This document shows, piece by piece, positions 24,394-31,625 of a stretch of 36,744 nt of DNA (within the stretch, counting starts at the first letter, position 1; the number at the start of each line of letters is the position of its first letter). The notes beneath the pieces were generated by a model. The model saw only the letters and a program-made list of their open reading frames with translations. It did no database searches and had not been told where the DNA came from. A program made the translations under genes and the position numbers. Source of the stretch: an uncultured Ruminococcus sp. Lineage in GTDB: Bacteria; Bacillota; Clostridia; Oscillospirales; Ruminococcaceae. The stretch covers positions 1 through 36,744 of the forward strand of contig NZ_CALDMP010000074.1 in the NCBI RefSeq assembly GCF_937915125.1, in the 5' to 3' direction.

Positions 24394-24440
24394 CCGAACC
24401 CATGAAAATCTTCACCGCCATCCACTCGCTGCTCGTCGTC

Positions 24441-24487
24441 AAACGCCCATATCCTGACCTTTCCCAGGATATGGGCGTTTCTTTATA
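24441..24487 (+). terminator. Terminator of the TerB/BrxD-like/helicase operon
   Basis: A perfect 16-bp stem joins AAACGCCCATATCCTG (24441-24456) and CAGGATATGGGCGTTT (24465-24480), followed by CTTTATA. Confidence 0.92.
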
Positions 24488-24490
24488 CCA

Positions 24491-24530
24491 AAAAAAGCAA
24501 CAAAAATCCTCGCAAGCATTTGCTGCGAGG
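24491..24530 (-). terminator. Terminator of the C39-like wall protein gene
   Basis: On the minus strand CCTCGCA pairs with TGCGAGG around a 9-base loop, followed by ATTTTTGTTGCTTTTTT. Confidence 0.85.
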
Positions 24531-24628
24531 AGACAATGTATCATATTTCACTGTCGATCTTACCATGTCCTTTTGCTCCCAAACCCGGGAGCACGTCGCC
24601 CCATGACGACGGCTGATAGAAAAGAAGA

Positions 24629-26479
24629 TTAGTAGATGATTTTATACAATGCGGGATATAATGCCAAATATTCATCCAGTCGGCTCCGTGTGCTGGAACC
24701 CGGATCGTTGATGACAAAGTTTGAAAGAGAAAATGTTGTTCCAGTGGAACCAGTATAGCCGGTGACCAATACATAGTGCTGACCGCCGTTGGATTTCTTT
24801 GCACCGATGATGACCGGTGTATCATTTTGCAGACAGTTATAAATCTTCTGCATCTGTGCCTGAGAGAGAGAACCGCTTGCGTCCTCTACGGTATAGCCCA
24901 AATTGGTGCAGGAGGACCAGAGGAGACTATCTCCGCTGAAACTCAGTTTGGAGAGCATCTTGTCCGGTGTGGTTGCAGTACCAGTTTCATAGGAATACTT
25001 CATAGAAATAGCAGTTACCAGACAACCTACCTTTCCGATGGTAGAATAGGTGATGGTCTTATTTGCCCACTGACTATCAAATTGCTTATAATCCGGAGCA
25101 TCCAGCTGCACTTCTGCATGACCAACTTCTGTCATTGCGCCGGTAGTGGGATCGAAATACCGGGAAACACCGTCAACAGTGATCCATCCGGTCTGCATTG
25201 CCCCTGTAGACGGAAGAAAATAGTACGTTTCTTCATCAATTTCCGTAATACCAGCAGCAGCGCCATTTTCGGTCAGATAAACCTTGTCGGTATCATGAAT
25301 AGACCAGCCAGTAAGCATAGCGCCTGTTTCTGCATAGAAGCAATAGAGCTTTCCGTCGATGGTCTGCCAGCCGGTCTGCATCACGCCTGTTTCCGGATCA
25401 AAATAATATGTAACACCATCTACCAGAGTCAGTCCCGATGCTGCTCCATTTTCGGTTAGATAAAACTTCCCGCTGTCTGCGGTGATCCATCCGGTCTGCA
25501 TAACACCGGAAGAAATGTTGAAATAGTACAGCTTTCCGCCGATAGTCTGCCATCCGGTCTGCATCAATCCGGTCTCCGGCAGGAAGTAATAGATCTGGTC
25601 GCTGATGACCTGGAAACCAGTGAGCATTACGCCGTCACTGCCGCAATAATAAGTACCTTCGGCAGTGGTGACCAATCCAGTCTGCATGACACCATTGTTG
25701 TCAAAATAATAGGACTTTCCGTCGATCACTGTTTTTCCAGTTGCAAGCACGCCGTTTGCATCTGCCCACATGGCAGCGCTTTCTGTGATGATCCATCCGG
25801 TCTGCATCAGCTTGTCCTGTGAGAAGTAATAATTGCTGCCGTCAATGACAGTCAGGCCAGATGCTGCGCCGTTTGCGGTGAAGTAATAGGTACCGTTTTC
25901 ATCGGTGACCCAGCCGCTTGCCGGAACGGCATTTTCATCATAATAATAGAGAGAACCATCCTCATAGGAGATCCATCCGGTCTGCACGCAGCCATAATCA
26001 TTGAACGTATACGGTACGCCGCCGACTTCCTGGACTCCAGTCAGCTTTCCTGCCTCTTCGTCTACGTAATACAGCTCATTATGATAGGAGAGCCAACCGA
26101 ACACAGGAGTGCCGATTTCTGCATTATAATAGTACCGTTTGCCCTCCACGGTCTGCCAGCCGGTACGCAGTGCACCATCTGAAGCGAACAAGTATGTGTA
26201 CCCATCCTCCAGAGTGGTCTCATCCGTAGCACAGCTTCCGTCATTATAATAATAATACAGGCTATCGTCATTTGAAACATACCAGCCAGTCTGTGTGATC
26301 TGGTTGGAAGAAACGCTGCCCGTCAGAACACGATTGCCGCTGTCTGTGACAATAAACCGATTCAGTGTCTGTGTATCTGTTTCAGCATCAGCTGCTCCTG
26401 CGGAAACAGCACCAATGGTCAGTGCTGTCAGCAGACTGCTTGCCGCTGCCAGAAGTAATTTGCGCACTCGAAGCGCCAT
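24629..26479 (-). CDS. Secreted wall-binding-repeat protein with C39-like cysteine peptidase
   Basis: This 616-residue extracellular protein has a signal peptide (1-31, cut near AGA). A long array (about residues 45-455) holds about 20 degenerate short repeats of the choline/glucan-binding type. Each has a Gly-Trp and Tyr-Tyr/Phe core such as MQTGWQTIDGKLYCF or TGWITVDGVSRYF. The C-terminal domain (about 465-616) is a C39_2-type papain-fold peptidase with C486 (VGCLVTAIS), H568 (GGQHYVLVTGY) and D592 (VINDPGS). The repeats should hold the enzyme on a wall or other glycan; its protein substrate is unknown. The start at 26479 has AAAGGA upstream and the mature signal; an earlier ATG at 26527 adds 16 unlike residues. 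It has its own consensus promoter and terminator. No ABC transporter of the bacteriocin type lies next to it. Confidence 0.9.
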   Translation of the reverse strand: MALRVRKLLLAAASSLLTALTIGAVSAGAADAETDTQTLNRFIVTDSGNRVLTGSVSSNQITQTGWYVSNDDSLYYYYNDGSCATDETTLEDGYTYLFASDGALRTGWQTVEGKRYYYNAEIGTPVFGWLSYHNELYYVDEEAGKLTGVQEVGGVPYTFNDYGCVQTGWISYEDGSLYYYDENAVPASGWVTDENGTYYFTANGAASGLTVIDGSNYYFSQDKLMQTGWIITESAAMWADANGVLATGKTVIDGKSYYFDNNGVMQTGLVTTAEGTYYCGSDGVMLTGFQVISDQIYYFLPETGLMQTGWQTIGGKLYYFNISSGVMQTGWITADSGKFYLTENGAASGLTLVDGVTYYFDPETGVMQTGWQTIDGKLYCFYAETGAMLTGWSIHDTDKVYLTENGAAAGITEIDEETYYFLPSTGAMQTGWITVDGVSRYFDPTTGAMTEVGHAEVQLDAPDYKQFDSQWANKTITYSTIGKVGCLVTAISMKYSYETGTATTPDKMLSKLSFSGDSLLWSSCTNLGYTVEDASGSLSQAQMQKIYNCLQNDTPVIIGAKKSNGGQHYVLVTGYTGSTGTTFSLSNFVINDPGSSTRSRLDEYLALYPALYKIIY

Positions 26480-26815
26480 GGTTTCACGTCCTTTCGAATC
26501 AGGCGACTGCATGTTTCCATTTTGCAATCGCTGCCGTATGCTTTCGTATCAAATCGACAAAAAACCAACGCCGATTGTAATCAAATTGTCATGAATCCAC
26601 TATTTATTATAGCGAAGTTTCCCTACAATGTCAATCGTTTTATGTGCCCCCTTGAAAAAAGTGTCGAATTTTCGGCGCACTGCACAAACTAAGCGGAAGG
26701 AATCCCTCAATTCTGTACAAAAACACGCTGTAGATCCATCCAATTTCAGGCATTACCTCGCTATTATATCCAGATTATAACAGTAACAAACCGTTACAAA
26801 GCGGCTTCGAATTGG
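26480..26815. other. Intergenic region between the C39-like gene and aguB
   Basis: This 336-base region holds the consensus promoter of the minus-strand C39-like gene. Further right, between 26760 and 26815, are a second TATAAT-like string on the minus strand and a small GTAAC/GTTAC stem. No gene is seen. Confidence 0.65.
26606..26634 (-). promoter_or_regulatory. Consensus promoter of the C39-like wall protein
   Basis: On the minus strand TTGACA (26629-26634) and TATAAT (26606-26611) are perfect consensus boxes with a 17-base spacer. The leader is about 120 bases. Confidence 0.9.
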
Positions 26816-27715
26816 TTATTCCGGCAGAACAACAGGGGCTGGCGCACTGATGGCACCATAGTATTCCGGTCGGCGGTCACGGAACACGCCCCAGCTCATG
26901 CGCATTTCCTCCAGCTCGTCCAGGTCATATTCTGCCAGTGCAATGCCCGGCTCATCCCTGCCCAGCTGCTGTATCACTGCTCCTGTGCCGTCCGTGAGGA
27001 AGGATGTTCCATAGAAGCAGAGGGAGGAGGACTGCTGCTGGTTTTCCTCATCCGGCTGAACGGTTTCCGTACCGATACGGTTTGCCGCAATGACTGGCAT
27101 GAGATTTGCCGCAGAATGCCCCTGCATACAGCGCTGCCAGTGAGGTGCGCTGTCCACTTCCAGAATGGGTTCAGAGCCGATGGCGGTGGGATAGAAGAGC
27201 AGTTCTGCCCCTTGTAACGCCATGCACCGTGCCGCTTCGGGGAACCACTGATCCCAGCAGATACCCACACCGATTTTCGCATAGCGTGTATTCCACACCC
27301 GGAAACCGGTGTCACCGGGGGTGAAGTAGAACTTTTCCTGATAAAAATGGTCATCGGGGATGTGGGTCTTGCGGTAAATGCCCAGCACAGTGCCGTCCGC
27401 ATCGATAATGGCAATGGAATTGTACAGCGCCGTTCCGGCACGCTCATAGAAGCTGACAGGCAGTACAACGCCTAACTCCCGGGCAACCTTGCGCAGCCGC
27501 TGGATCGCCGGATTGTCCGCCGGCGTTGTGGCGAGGTCATAGGACGCATAACGGCGTTCCTGACAGAAATAAGGTGTCTCGAACAGCTCCGGCAGCAGGA
27601 TGATCTGTGCACCGGATGCAGCCGCATCCCGTACCATTTTTTCCGCAGTGCAGCGGTTTTCCTCTGCATCCGGGGTGCACGCCATCTGTACGGCGGCAAC
27701 AGTTACTTTACGCAT
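26816..27715 (-). CDS. aguB: N-carbamoylputrescine amidase
   Basis: AguB hydrolyses N-carbamoylputrescine to putrescine, CO2 and ammonia. It is a 299-residue nitrilase-superfamily enzyme with the triad E43 (LLPELFE), K116 (YRKTHIPDD) and C153 (GICWDQWFPE). The TALYNS stretch and the SAPHWQRCMQGHSAANLMPV end region are typical of the family. The ATG at 27715 is preceded by AAAGGAG 9 bases upstream, inside the end of aguA. Its first base is shared with the aguA stop (TGATG), so the two are coupled. Its partner upstream supplies the substrate. Confidence 0.95.
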   Translation of the reverse strand: MRKVTVAAVQMACTPDAEENRCTAEKMVRDAAASGAQIILLPELFETPYFCQERRYASYDLATTPADNPAIQRLRKVARELGVVLPVSFYERAGTALYNSIAIIDADGTVLGIYRKTHIPDDHFYQEKFYFTPGDTGFRVWNTRYAKIGVGICWDQWFPEAARCMALQGAELLFYPTAIGSEPILEVDSAPHWQRCMQGHSAANLMPVIAANRIGTETVQPDEENQQQSSSLCFYGTSFLTDGTGAVIQQLGRDEPGIALAEYDLDELEEMRMSWGVFRDRRPEYYGAISAPAPVVLPE

Positions 27716-28827
27716 CAGAAGCAACTCCTTTCAGAATGTGGGATCTGCTGGGTGATACAGTGGATATTGCCGCCGCCCAGCAGGATTTCCCGTGCGGCAA
27801 TGGGAACGATATTTCTTGTGGGAAACTGTGCCGCCAGAATTTCGCAGGCGGTCTTGTCCATGGGATCGCCGAACTGGGGCACAAGTACTGATTCATTTGC
27901 AATGTAAAAATTCACATAGGACGCCGCCAGCCGTTCGCCGGGAGTGCGTGTGGGTTCGCCGTCCCAGAGATCCAGTTCCCGGCATTCCTCTTCAGTGATA
28001 CACACCGGCGTCTGGGGAATGGGCAGACGTGTCACTTGGATTTTCCTGCCGCATGCATCCGCCTGCTGCAGCAGATAGTCCTCACACGCCTTGGAAAGGG
28101 CATACTGTGGGTCGTTCTGGTCGTCTGTCCAGGCGAGGACAACTTTTCCCGGCGCCGTAAAGGCACAGATATTGTCCACATGTTCATTTGTCTCGTCGCC
28201 GTAAATACCCCGCGGCAGCCAGAGCACTTTCCGAGCATTCAGCATATCGCAGAGCTTGTCCTCAATTTCCGCCTGGGTCATGTGGGGATTGCGTCCGGCA
28301 CTGAGGAGACAGCTTTCTGTGGTGAGGATAGTGCCGTCGCCGTCACTGTGGATACTGCCGCCTTCCAGAATAAATTCCCGGCAGTCATAGCAGTCTGTGC
28401 GGAACAGGTCGCAGACTTTCCGGGCGACATGGTTGTCCTTATCCCAGGGAAAATACAATCCATCCACAAGACCGCCCCAGGCATTGAAGCCCCAGTCCAC
28501 GCCGCGGACATTGCCTGCCCGGTCACGGACGAAGGTGGGGCAGACATCTCTTGCCCATGAATCGTCTGTGGACAGTTCCACGAGCCGTACTTCCGGAGGC
28601 AGCATGGCACGGGCGGTCTCATACTGAGAAGCATCCACCAGCATGGTGACTTCTTCCGACTTTGCAATGGCAGAAGCCACGGCAACAAAGGCATCCCGTG
28701 CCGGCCAGCCGCCTCTGCGCCAGGAATCTCCCCGGGTGGGCCAGATCATGAGACAGCCGTCATGGCGGTCGAATTCCGCCGGCATGGCGAAGCCGTCCCC
28801 ACGGGGCGTTGTATGTAAAATTTGCAT
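27715..28827 (-). CDS. aguA: Agmatine deiminase
   Basis: AguA converts agmatine to N-carbamoylputrescine and ammonia. The 370-residue length is typical. C357 in GGGNIHCITQQIP is the catalytic nucleophile, and STDDSWARDVCPTF, FILEGGSIHSDGDGT and DETNEHVDN carry the substrate-binding and catalytic acids and histidine of the family. The start at 28827 lies after AAGGATGATAGG. It precedes aguB with a one-base overlap, giving a two-step route from agmatine to putrescine. No arginine decarboxylase gene is in the window, so agmatine may come from elsewhere in the genome or from outside the cell. Confidence 0.95.
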   Translation of the reverse strand: MQILHTTPRGDGFAMPAEFDRHDGCLMIWPTRGDSWRRGGWPARDAFVAVASAIAKSEEVTMLVDASQYETARAMLPPEVRLVELSTDDSWARDVCPTFVRDRAGNVRGVDWGFNAWGGLVDGLYFPWDKDNHVARKVCDLFRTDCYDCREFILEGGSIHSDGDGTILTTESCLLSAGRNPHMTQAEIEDKLCDMLNARKVLWLPRGIYGDETNEHVDNICAFTAPGKVVLAWTDDQNDPQYALSKACEDYLLQQADACGRKIQVTRLPIPQTPVCITEEECRELDLWDGEPTRTPGERLAASYVNFYIANESVLVPQFGDPMDKTACEILAAQFPTRNIVPIAAREILLGGGNIHCITQQIPHSERSCF

Positions 28828-28860
28828 CCTATCATCCTTATCTATGTTTTGATTGCTTAT

Positions 28861-28889
28861 ATTATATCATATATTCTTCCGGAATGCAA
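28861..28889 (-). promoter_or_regulatory. Promoter of aguA-aguB
   Basis: On the minus strand TTGCAT (28884-28889) and TATAAT (28861-28866) have a 17-base spacer and lie about 30 bases before the start. Confidence 0.75.
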
Positions 28890-29017
28890 TCGAATTCTAA
28901 GGGCGTATTTCAACGATACGGTAGCGATGGTGACGAAAAGGGATATAACAGGGACAAAGTGAAACGCAGCGTATAATCAAAATATTCCTGTGCAAACTAA
29001 CAGCGGAGGTGAGAGCT

Positions 29018-29191
29018 ATGACAAGCAAAGAACTGTTATACGTGGAGGATGCGCTGGGGCATGAGCAATATTTTCAGACGCAGTGCAAGAACGCAGCATC
29101 GCAGATCCAGGACGAGGATCTGAAGCAGTGTGTGCAGCAGATGGCGGAGAAGCACCGGAAGCTGTTCCAGAGCTTTTACGGCTTGCTTTAG
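29018..29191 (+). CDS. Small protein paired with spore coat F gene
   Basis: This 57-residue product looks all-helical and charged, with no signal or membrane segment (TSKELLYVEDALGHEQYF, then QQMAEKHRKLFQSFYGL). It resembles the short ferritin-like partners commonly encoded beside CotF-type genes, but I cannot assign a family firmly. The ATG at 29018 follows GGAGGTGAG; a GTG at 29009 lies within that site. A TATAAT at 28972-28977 may drive it. The next gene starts 19 bases after its stop, so they are co-transcribed. Confidence 0.7.
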   Translation: MTSKELLYVEDALGHEQYFQTQCKNAASQIQDEDLKQCVQQMAEKHRKLFQSFYGLL

Positions 29192-29210
29192 AAGAAAAGG
29201 AGGCAGAAAC

Positions 29211-29462
29211 ATGGATGACAAGAATCTGATGGAAGGCATTTTGCTGCTGGAAAAGGGCGTTTGTGATCTATATGTGCATGGCACTATGGAATCCCCCACC
29301 AGCAACGTGCACCAGGCATTCAGCCAGGCTTTGAGCGAATCCCTTTGTATGCAGGACACCTTGTATGACAAGATGGCGGCAAAGGGCTGGTATCCCACTG
29401 ACCGTGCGGAGATGACAAAGCTCCAGGCGGTAAAGAAAAAGTTCCAGTCGGCACAGGGTTAA
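29211..29462 (+). CDS. Spore coat protein F (CotF) family protein
   Basis: The 83-residue product fits a short Coat_F domain: LMEGILLLEKGVCDLYVHGT, then QALSESLCMQDTLYDKMAAKGWY. CotF-type proteins sit in the outer spore layers, though related genes occur in weakly sporulating clostridia. The ATG at 29211 follows AAAAGGAGG. The stop codon TAA at 29460-29462 lies inside the left border (TTAAGGC) of the 180-bp repeat element. The gene therefore ends exactly where the element begins, and the element's insertion may have set its C-terminus. Confidence 0.85.
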   Translation: MDDKNLMEGILLLEKGVCDLYVHGTMESPTSNVHQAFSQALSESLCMQDTLYDKMAAKGWYPTDRAEMTKLQAVKKKFQSAQG

Positions 29463-29638
29463 GGCAATACCGCACAAAGATTGTGCGTCAGATGCGCCGT
29501 CAGATTTTTCGTCAGATGAAACAAAAAGCGTAGTGAATACTTTGTGTATTCACGAGCATTTTTGTGAAATATGACGGAAAAGATGCAAGCATATGACGTG
29601 CAAAGCCGATAGGCGCTCTTTGTACGGTGTTGCCTTAA
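29459..29638. repeat. Complete 180-bp inverted-repeat element (MITE-like)
   Basis: The element runs from TTAAGGC to GCCTTAA. The ends are near-perfect inverted repeats (GGCAATACCGCACAAAG and CTTTGTACGGTGTTGCC). Inside are three CGTCAGA units on the left, ATGACG units on the right, and a perfect central hairpin (GTGAATAC/GTATTCAC at 29533-29553). No transposase is present. Related copies are at 1-52, 22026, 31541 and 36693. The structure fits a miniature inverted-repeat element or a mobile structured-RNA repeat. TTAA may be part of the termini or a target duplication. Confidence 0.8.
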
Positions 29639-29654
29639 GGCAATACCGCACAAA
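29635..29654. repeat. Second left end of the 180-bp family, truncated
   Basis: TTAAGGCAATACCGCACAAA begins within the last four bases of the complete element. It is cut after 20 bases by the unrelated 150-bp repeat, so the latter probably inserted into a second copy. Confidence 0.65.
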
Positions 29655-29658
29655 TATG

Positions 29659-29808
29659 GGGCTGTTGCACACAGTCAAAATCCCACGAGAAAACGGTGCG
29701 ATGTGAGCATCGCACCCTACAAATCACCACAAATTACGTGACATTTTGTAGGGGGTCGATGCTCACATCGACCCGTAAATCAGGATTTTGCTGTCCTTGC
29801 AACAGCCC
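29659..29808. repeat. 150-bp composite palindromic repeat
   Basis: The ends GGGCTGTTGCA and TGCAACAGCCC are inverted repeats. Inside are nested pairs: a TCAAAATCC/GGATTTTG arm, CCCTACAAA/TTTTGTAGGG, and two perfect hairpins, GGTGCGATG/CATCGCACC and GGGTCGATG/CATCGACCC, each with a 4-base loop. No gene is in it. It is followed by TTTTT and could also stop transcription. It belongs to a different family from the 180-bp element. Confidence 0.8.
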
Positions 29809-29894
29809 TTTTTGCGTTATAGGAGTATTTATGGAACGGATACAAAAAATAACAAGTGAGCCTCCGGCTCACCCATTACTTGTTCTCTTATTTA

Positions 29895-31106
29895 TCATTC
29901 CATTCCTGTTTCTGTCTCCAGTTCTGTCACATAGCCGTCTTGATCCACGGAAATGCCGTAAGCACTGGAAAGATACTCCATGTTCCGGTAAAATGCATCC
30001 TGCTCTGTTTCTTCCGACAAATATGCAACCTGACAGTTTTCCTGTCTGCCGGGGATCAATTGCAGCTGCATTTCATAGTCCTCAGCAGTGCCGCTGATAT
30101 GCAGTTCCGCCAGCATGGTATCCATGGACTTGCCGTTGAACCAGTAATTCCCCAGAGAATACAGAATGGGCTTTCCCTGATAATATTCAATGCCCTGGAG
30201 ACAGTGGGGATGGTCACCGATGACGACATCTGCACCGCAGGCAATGAGGCCGTGTCCCGTTTCTGTCTGATATTCCTCCTGATAGGTCACTGCCTCCATG
30301 CCCCAGTGCATATACACTACCACAAAATCTGCATTGGCAGAAGCTTCTTTGGCACGGGCATAGAGTAGGGACGGATCCGTGGTACGGAATACACCCGGTG
30401 TGGTTTCCGTGGCACCCTTTGTCTCCTCGATCCATTCCACACGTGTACCGGAAACAAAGGCAACGGTAAAGCCGTCCAGCTCATAATAGTATACCGCCGA
30501 TGCTTCATCCAGATCTTTTCCGGCGCCCACATAGGGGATTCCGGCATCGGTCAGAGTATCCATGGTATCCAACAGAGCATCTTCGCCGAAATCATACACA
30601 TGGTTATTGGCAAGGGAGACGATGTCCACACCCAGATCTTCCATAACGCAGACATTCTCCGGATCTCCCCGGAATGTCCATGGCTTTCCCGGAAGTGCTG
30701 AGCCACGGTCAGAATACTGAAATTCATTGTTCACAAAACAGATATCCGCATCCTGCATATGGTCGATCATCACCGGGTCAATGCATTTGGTAATATCTCT
30801 CCCCTGGGTCTCCCAGTAAGCTGTGGTGCGTGCATTGTCAGCAACGCACACATCCCCCGCAAAGCATAACGTATAGTCGAAAGGTTTCGGCGCTGCTTCC
30901 GCAGATGTTACTGGCGTTGCGGCATAAACCGACACAGCATCACCTCCGGCAGCTGCTCCTGTTTCAGAAAAATTCTGCTGGATCTTTTGCGTACCCATGC
31001 ACCCCATGATCAGTGCTGCGGTAATTCCAGCGGCAATGAGTATCACTGCGGGAAAGAGCACATATTTATTTATGACCTTTTTCGGCTTGCTTCGTATAAT
31101 TTCCAT
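29895..31106 (-). CDS. CapA-family (PGA_cap) membrane-anchored protein
   Basis: This 403-residue protein belongs to the CapA / PGA_cap family of metallophosphatase-fold proteins, first known from poly-gamma-glutamate capsule synthesis. A basic N-terminus precedes one membrane helix (about 17-38), followed by an Ala/Pro-rich spacer. The enzyme-like domain (about 75-370) shows CFAGDVCVADN, NNHVYDFGEDALLDT, VYMHWGMEAVTY and GADVVIGDHPHCLQG with YSLGNYWF, the His and Asp rich metal-site set. The start at 31106 has AGGGAGG 6 bases upstream; a longer frame to 31133 is less likely. No capB, capC or capE genes are nearby, so poly-gamma-glutamate synthesis is not supported and the substrate is unknown. 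Confidence 0.88.
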   Translation of the reverse strand: MEIIRSKPKKVINKYVLFPAVILIAAGITAALIMGCMGTQKIQQNFSETGAAAGGDAVSVYAATPVTSAEAAPKPFDYTLCFAGDVCVADNARTTAYWETQGRDITKCIDPVMIDHMQDADICFVNNEFQYSDRGSALPGKPWTFRGDPENVCVMEDLGVDIVSLANNHVYDFGEDALLDTMDTLTDAGIPYVGAGKDLDEASAVYYYELDGFTVAFVSGTRVEWIEETKGATETTPGVFRTTDPSLLYARAKEASANADFVVVYMHWGMEAVTYQEEYQTETGHGLIACGADVVIGDHPHCLQGIEYYQGKPILYSLGNYWFNGKSMDTMLAELHISGTAEDYEMQLQLIPGRQENCQVAYLSEETEQDAFYRNMEYLSSAYGISVDQDGYVTELETETGME

Positions 31107-31458
31107 GGATATCCTCCCTGTTCCCTTTTTCATGGGAATAATCTACTCTCTAATTCAACATTTTACCATAAAATCTGACGCTTGTCTACCGCCGTTTTGC
31201 ACGGAAATCAAAGCATATTGCAAGAAAAAGTATACATTTTCCCGAATCCCCATAATTGCCGGCTTTTCCGGTTCCGGGCATGGAATCCCAGCGAGGATTC
31301 TGCACATACTGATATTGACCCTTTTGCAGGTACAGGCACCCATATTCCGGGGTGATTCGACATGCCTTCTTTTTTTCGAAGAGAATCGAAATACTTCTTT
31401 TTGGAAACAAAGGAAAAAATCCAAAAAACAAAATAATGAAAGAGCTTAAAGAAAGACG

Positions 31459-31487
31459 TGGAAATATTCATGGTTTTGTGCTATACT
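31459..31487 (+). promoter_or_regulatory. Promoter of the oxaloacetate decarboxylase operon
   Basis: TGGAAA (31459-31464) and TATACT (31482-31487) have a 17-base spacer. The predicted leader of about 130 bases includes the repeat hairpin at 31541. Confidence 0.6.
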
Positions 31488-31540
31488 TTAACCGTGAGAT
31501 ATTTCCTGGGAGGACGGCTCTGGTTTCAGATGAAATACGG

Positions 31541-31586
31541 GGCAGCACCGCACAATGCCGCCAGGCACTCTTTGTGCGGTGCTGCC
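31541..31586. repeat. Short copy of the repeat family in the oad operon leader
   Basis: GGCAGCACCGCACA pairs perfectly with TGTGCGGTGCTGCC (14 bp). The right side (CTCTTTGTGCGGTG) matches the family. It lies between promoter and ribosome site, so the mRNA leader would fold here. Confidence 0.75.
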
Positions 31587-31625
31587 GCAGGAGCTGCGTC
31601 CGCCGATTCATGAGGAGGTTCCTAT

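Larger units (their letters stand above)
24394..24628. other. Gap with two back-to-back terminators
   Basis: The 235 bases between the helicase and the minus-strand C39-like gene contain the operon terminator and the terminator for the opposing gene. No coding sequence is seen. Confidence 0.7.
29463..29894. other. Repeat-only intergenic region
   Basis: These 432 bases consist of the 180-bp element, a directly adjoining second left end, and the 150-bp composite palindrome, then about 85 bases without recognisable features. A frame at 29696-30097 crosses the repeat and is not believed. Confidence 0.7.
31107..31625. other. Divergent intergenic region CapA / oxaloacetate decarboxylase
   Basis: This 519-base region holds the decarboxylase operon promoter and its leader with a 14-bp stem repeat. 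The minus strand at 31186-31431 has an 81-codon frame whose middle (RITPEYGCLYLQ, then NPRWDSMPGTG) looks somewhat protein-like. It has no ribosome site, so it may be a gene remnant. Confidence 0.5.

Noticed and set aside
17977..24487. A complete BREX phage-defence system
   Set aside because: Only BrxD-like and BrxHI-like families are present; no methyltransferase, PglZ phosphatase, BrxC, BrxA or BrxB is in the window.
25100..26280. CRISPR-like array from the regularly repeated DNA
   Set aside because: Repeats are in frame, degenerate at the DNA level and encode aromatic wall-binding repeats; no cas genes.
29895..31106. Capsule (poly-gamma-glutamate) synthesis locus
   Set aside because: Only the CapA-like protein is present, without CapB, CapC or CapE genes.
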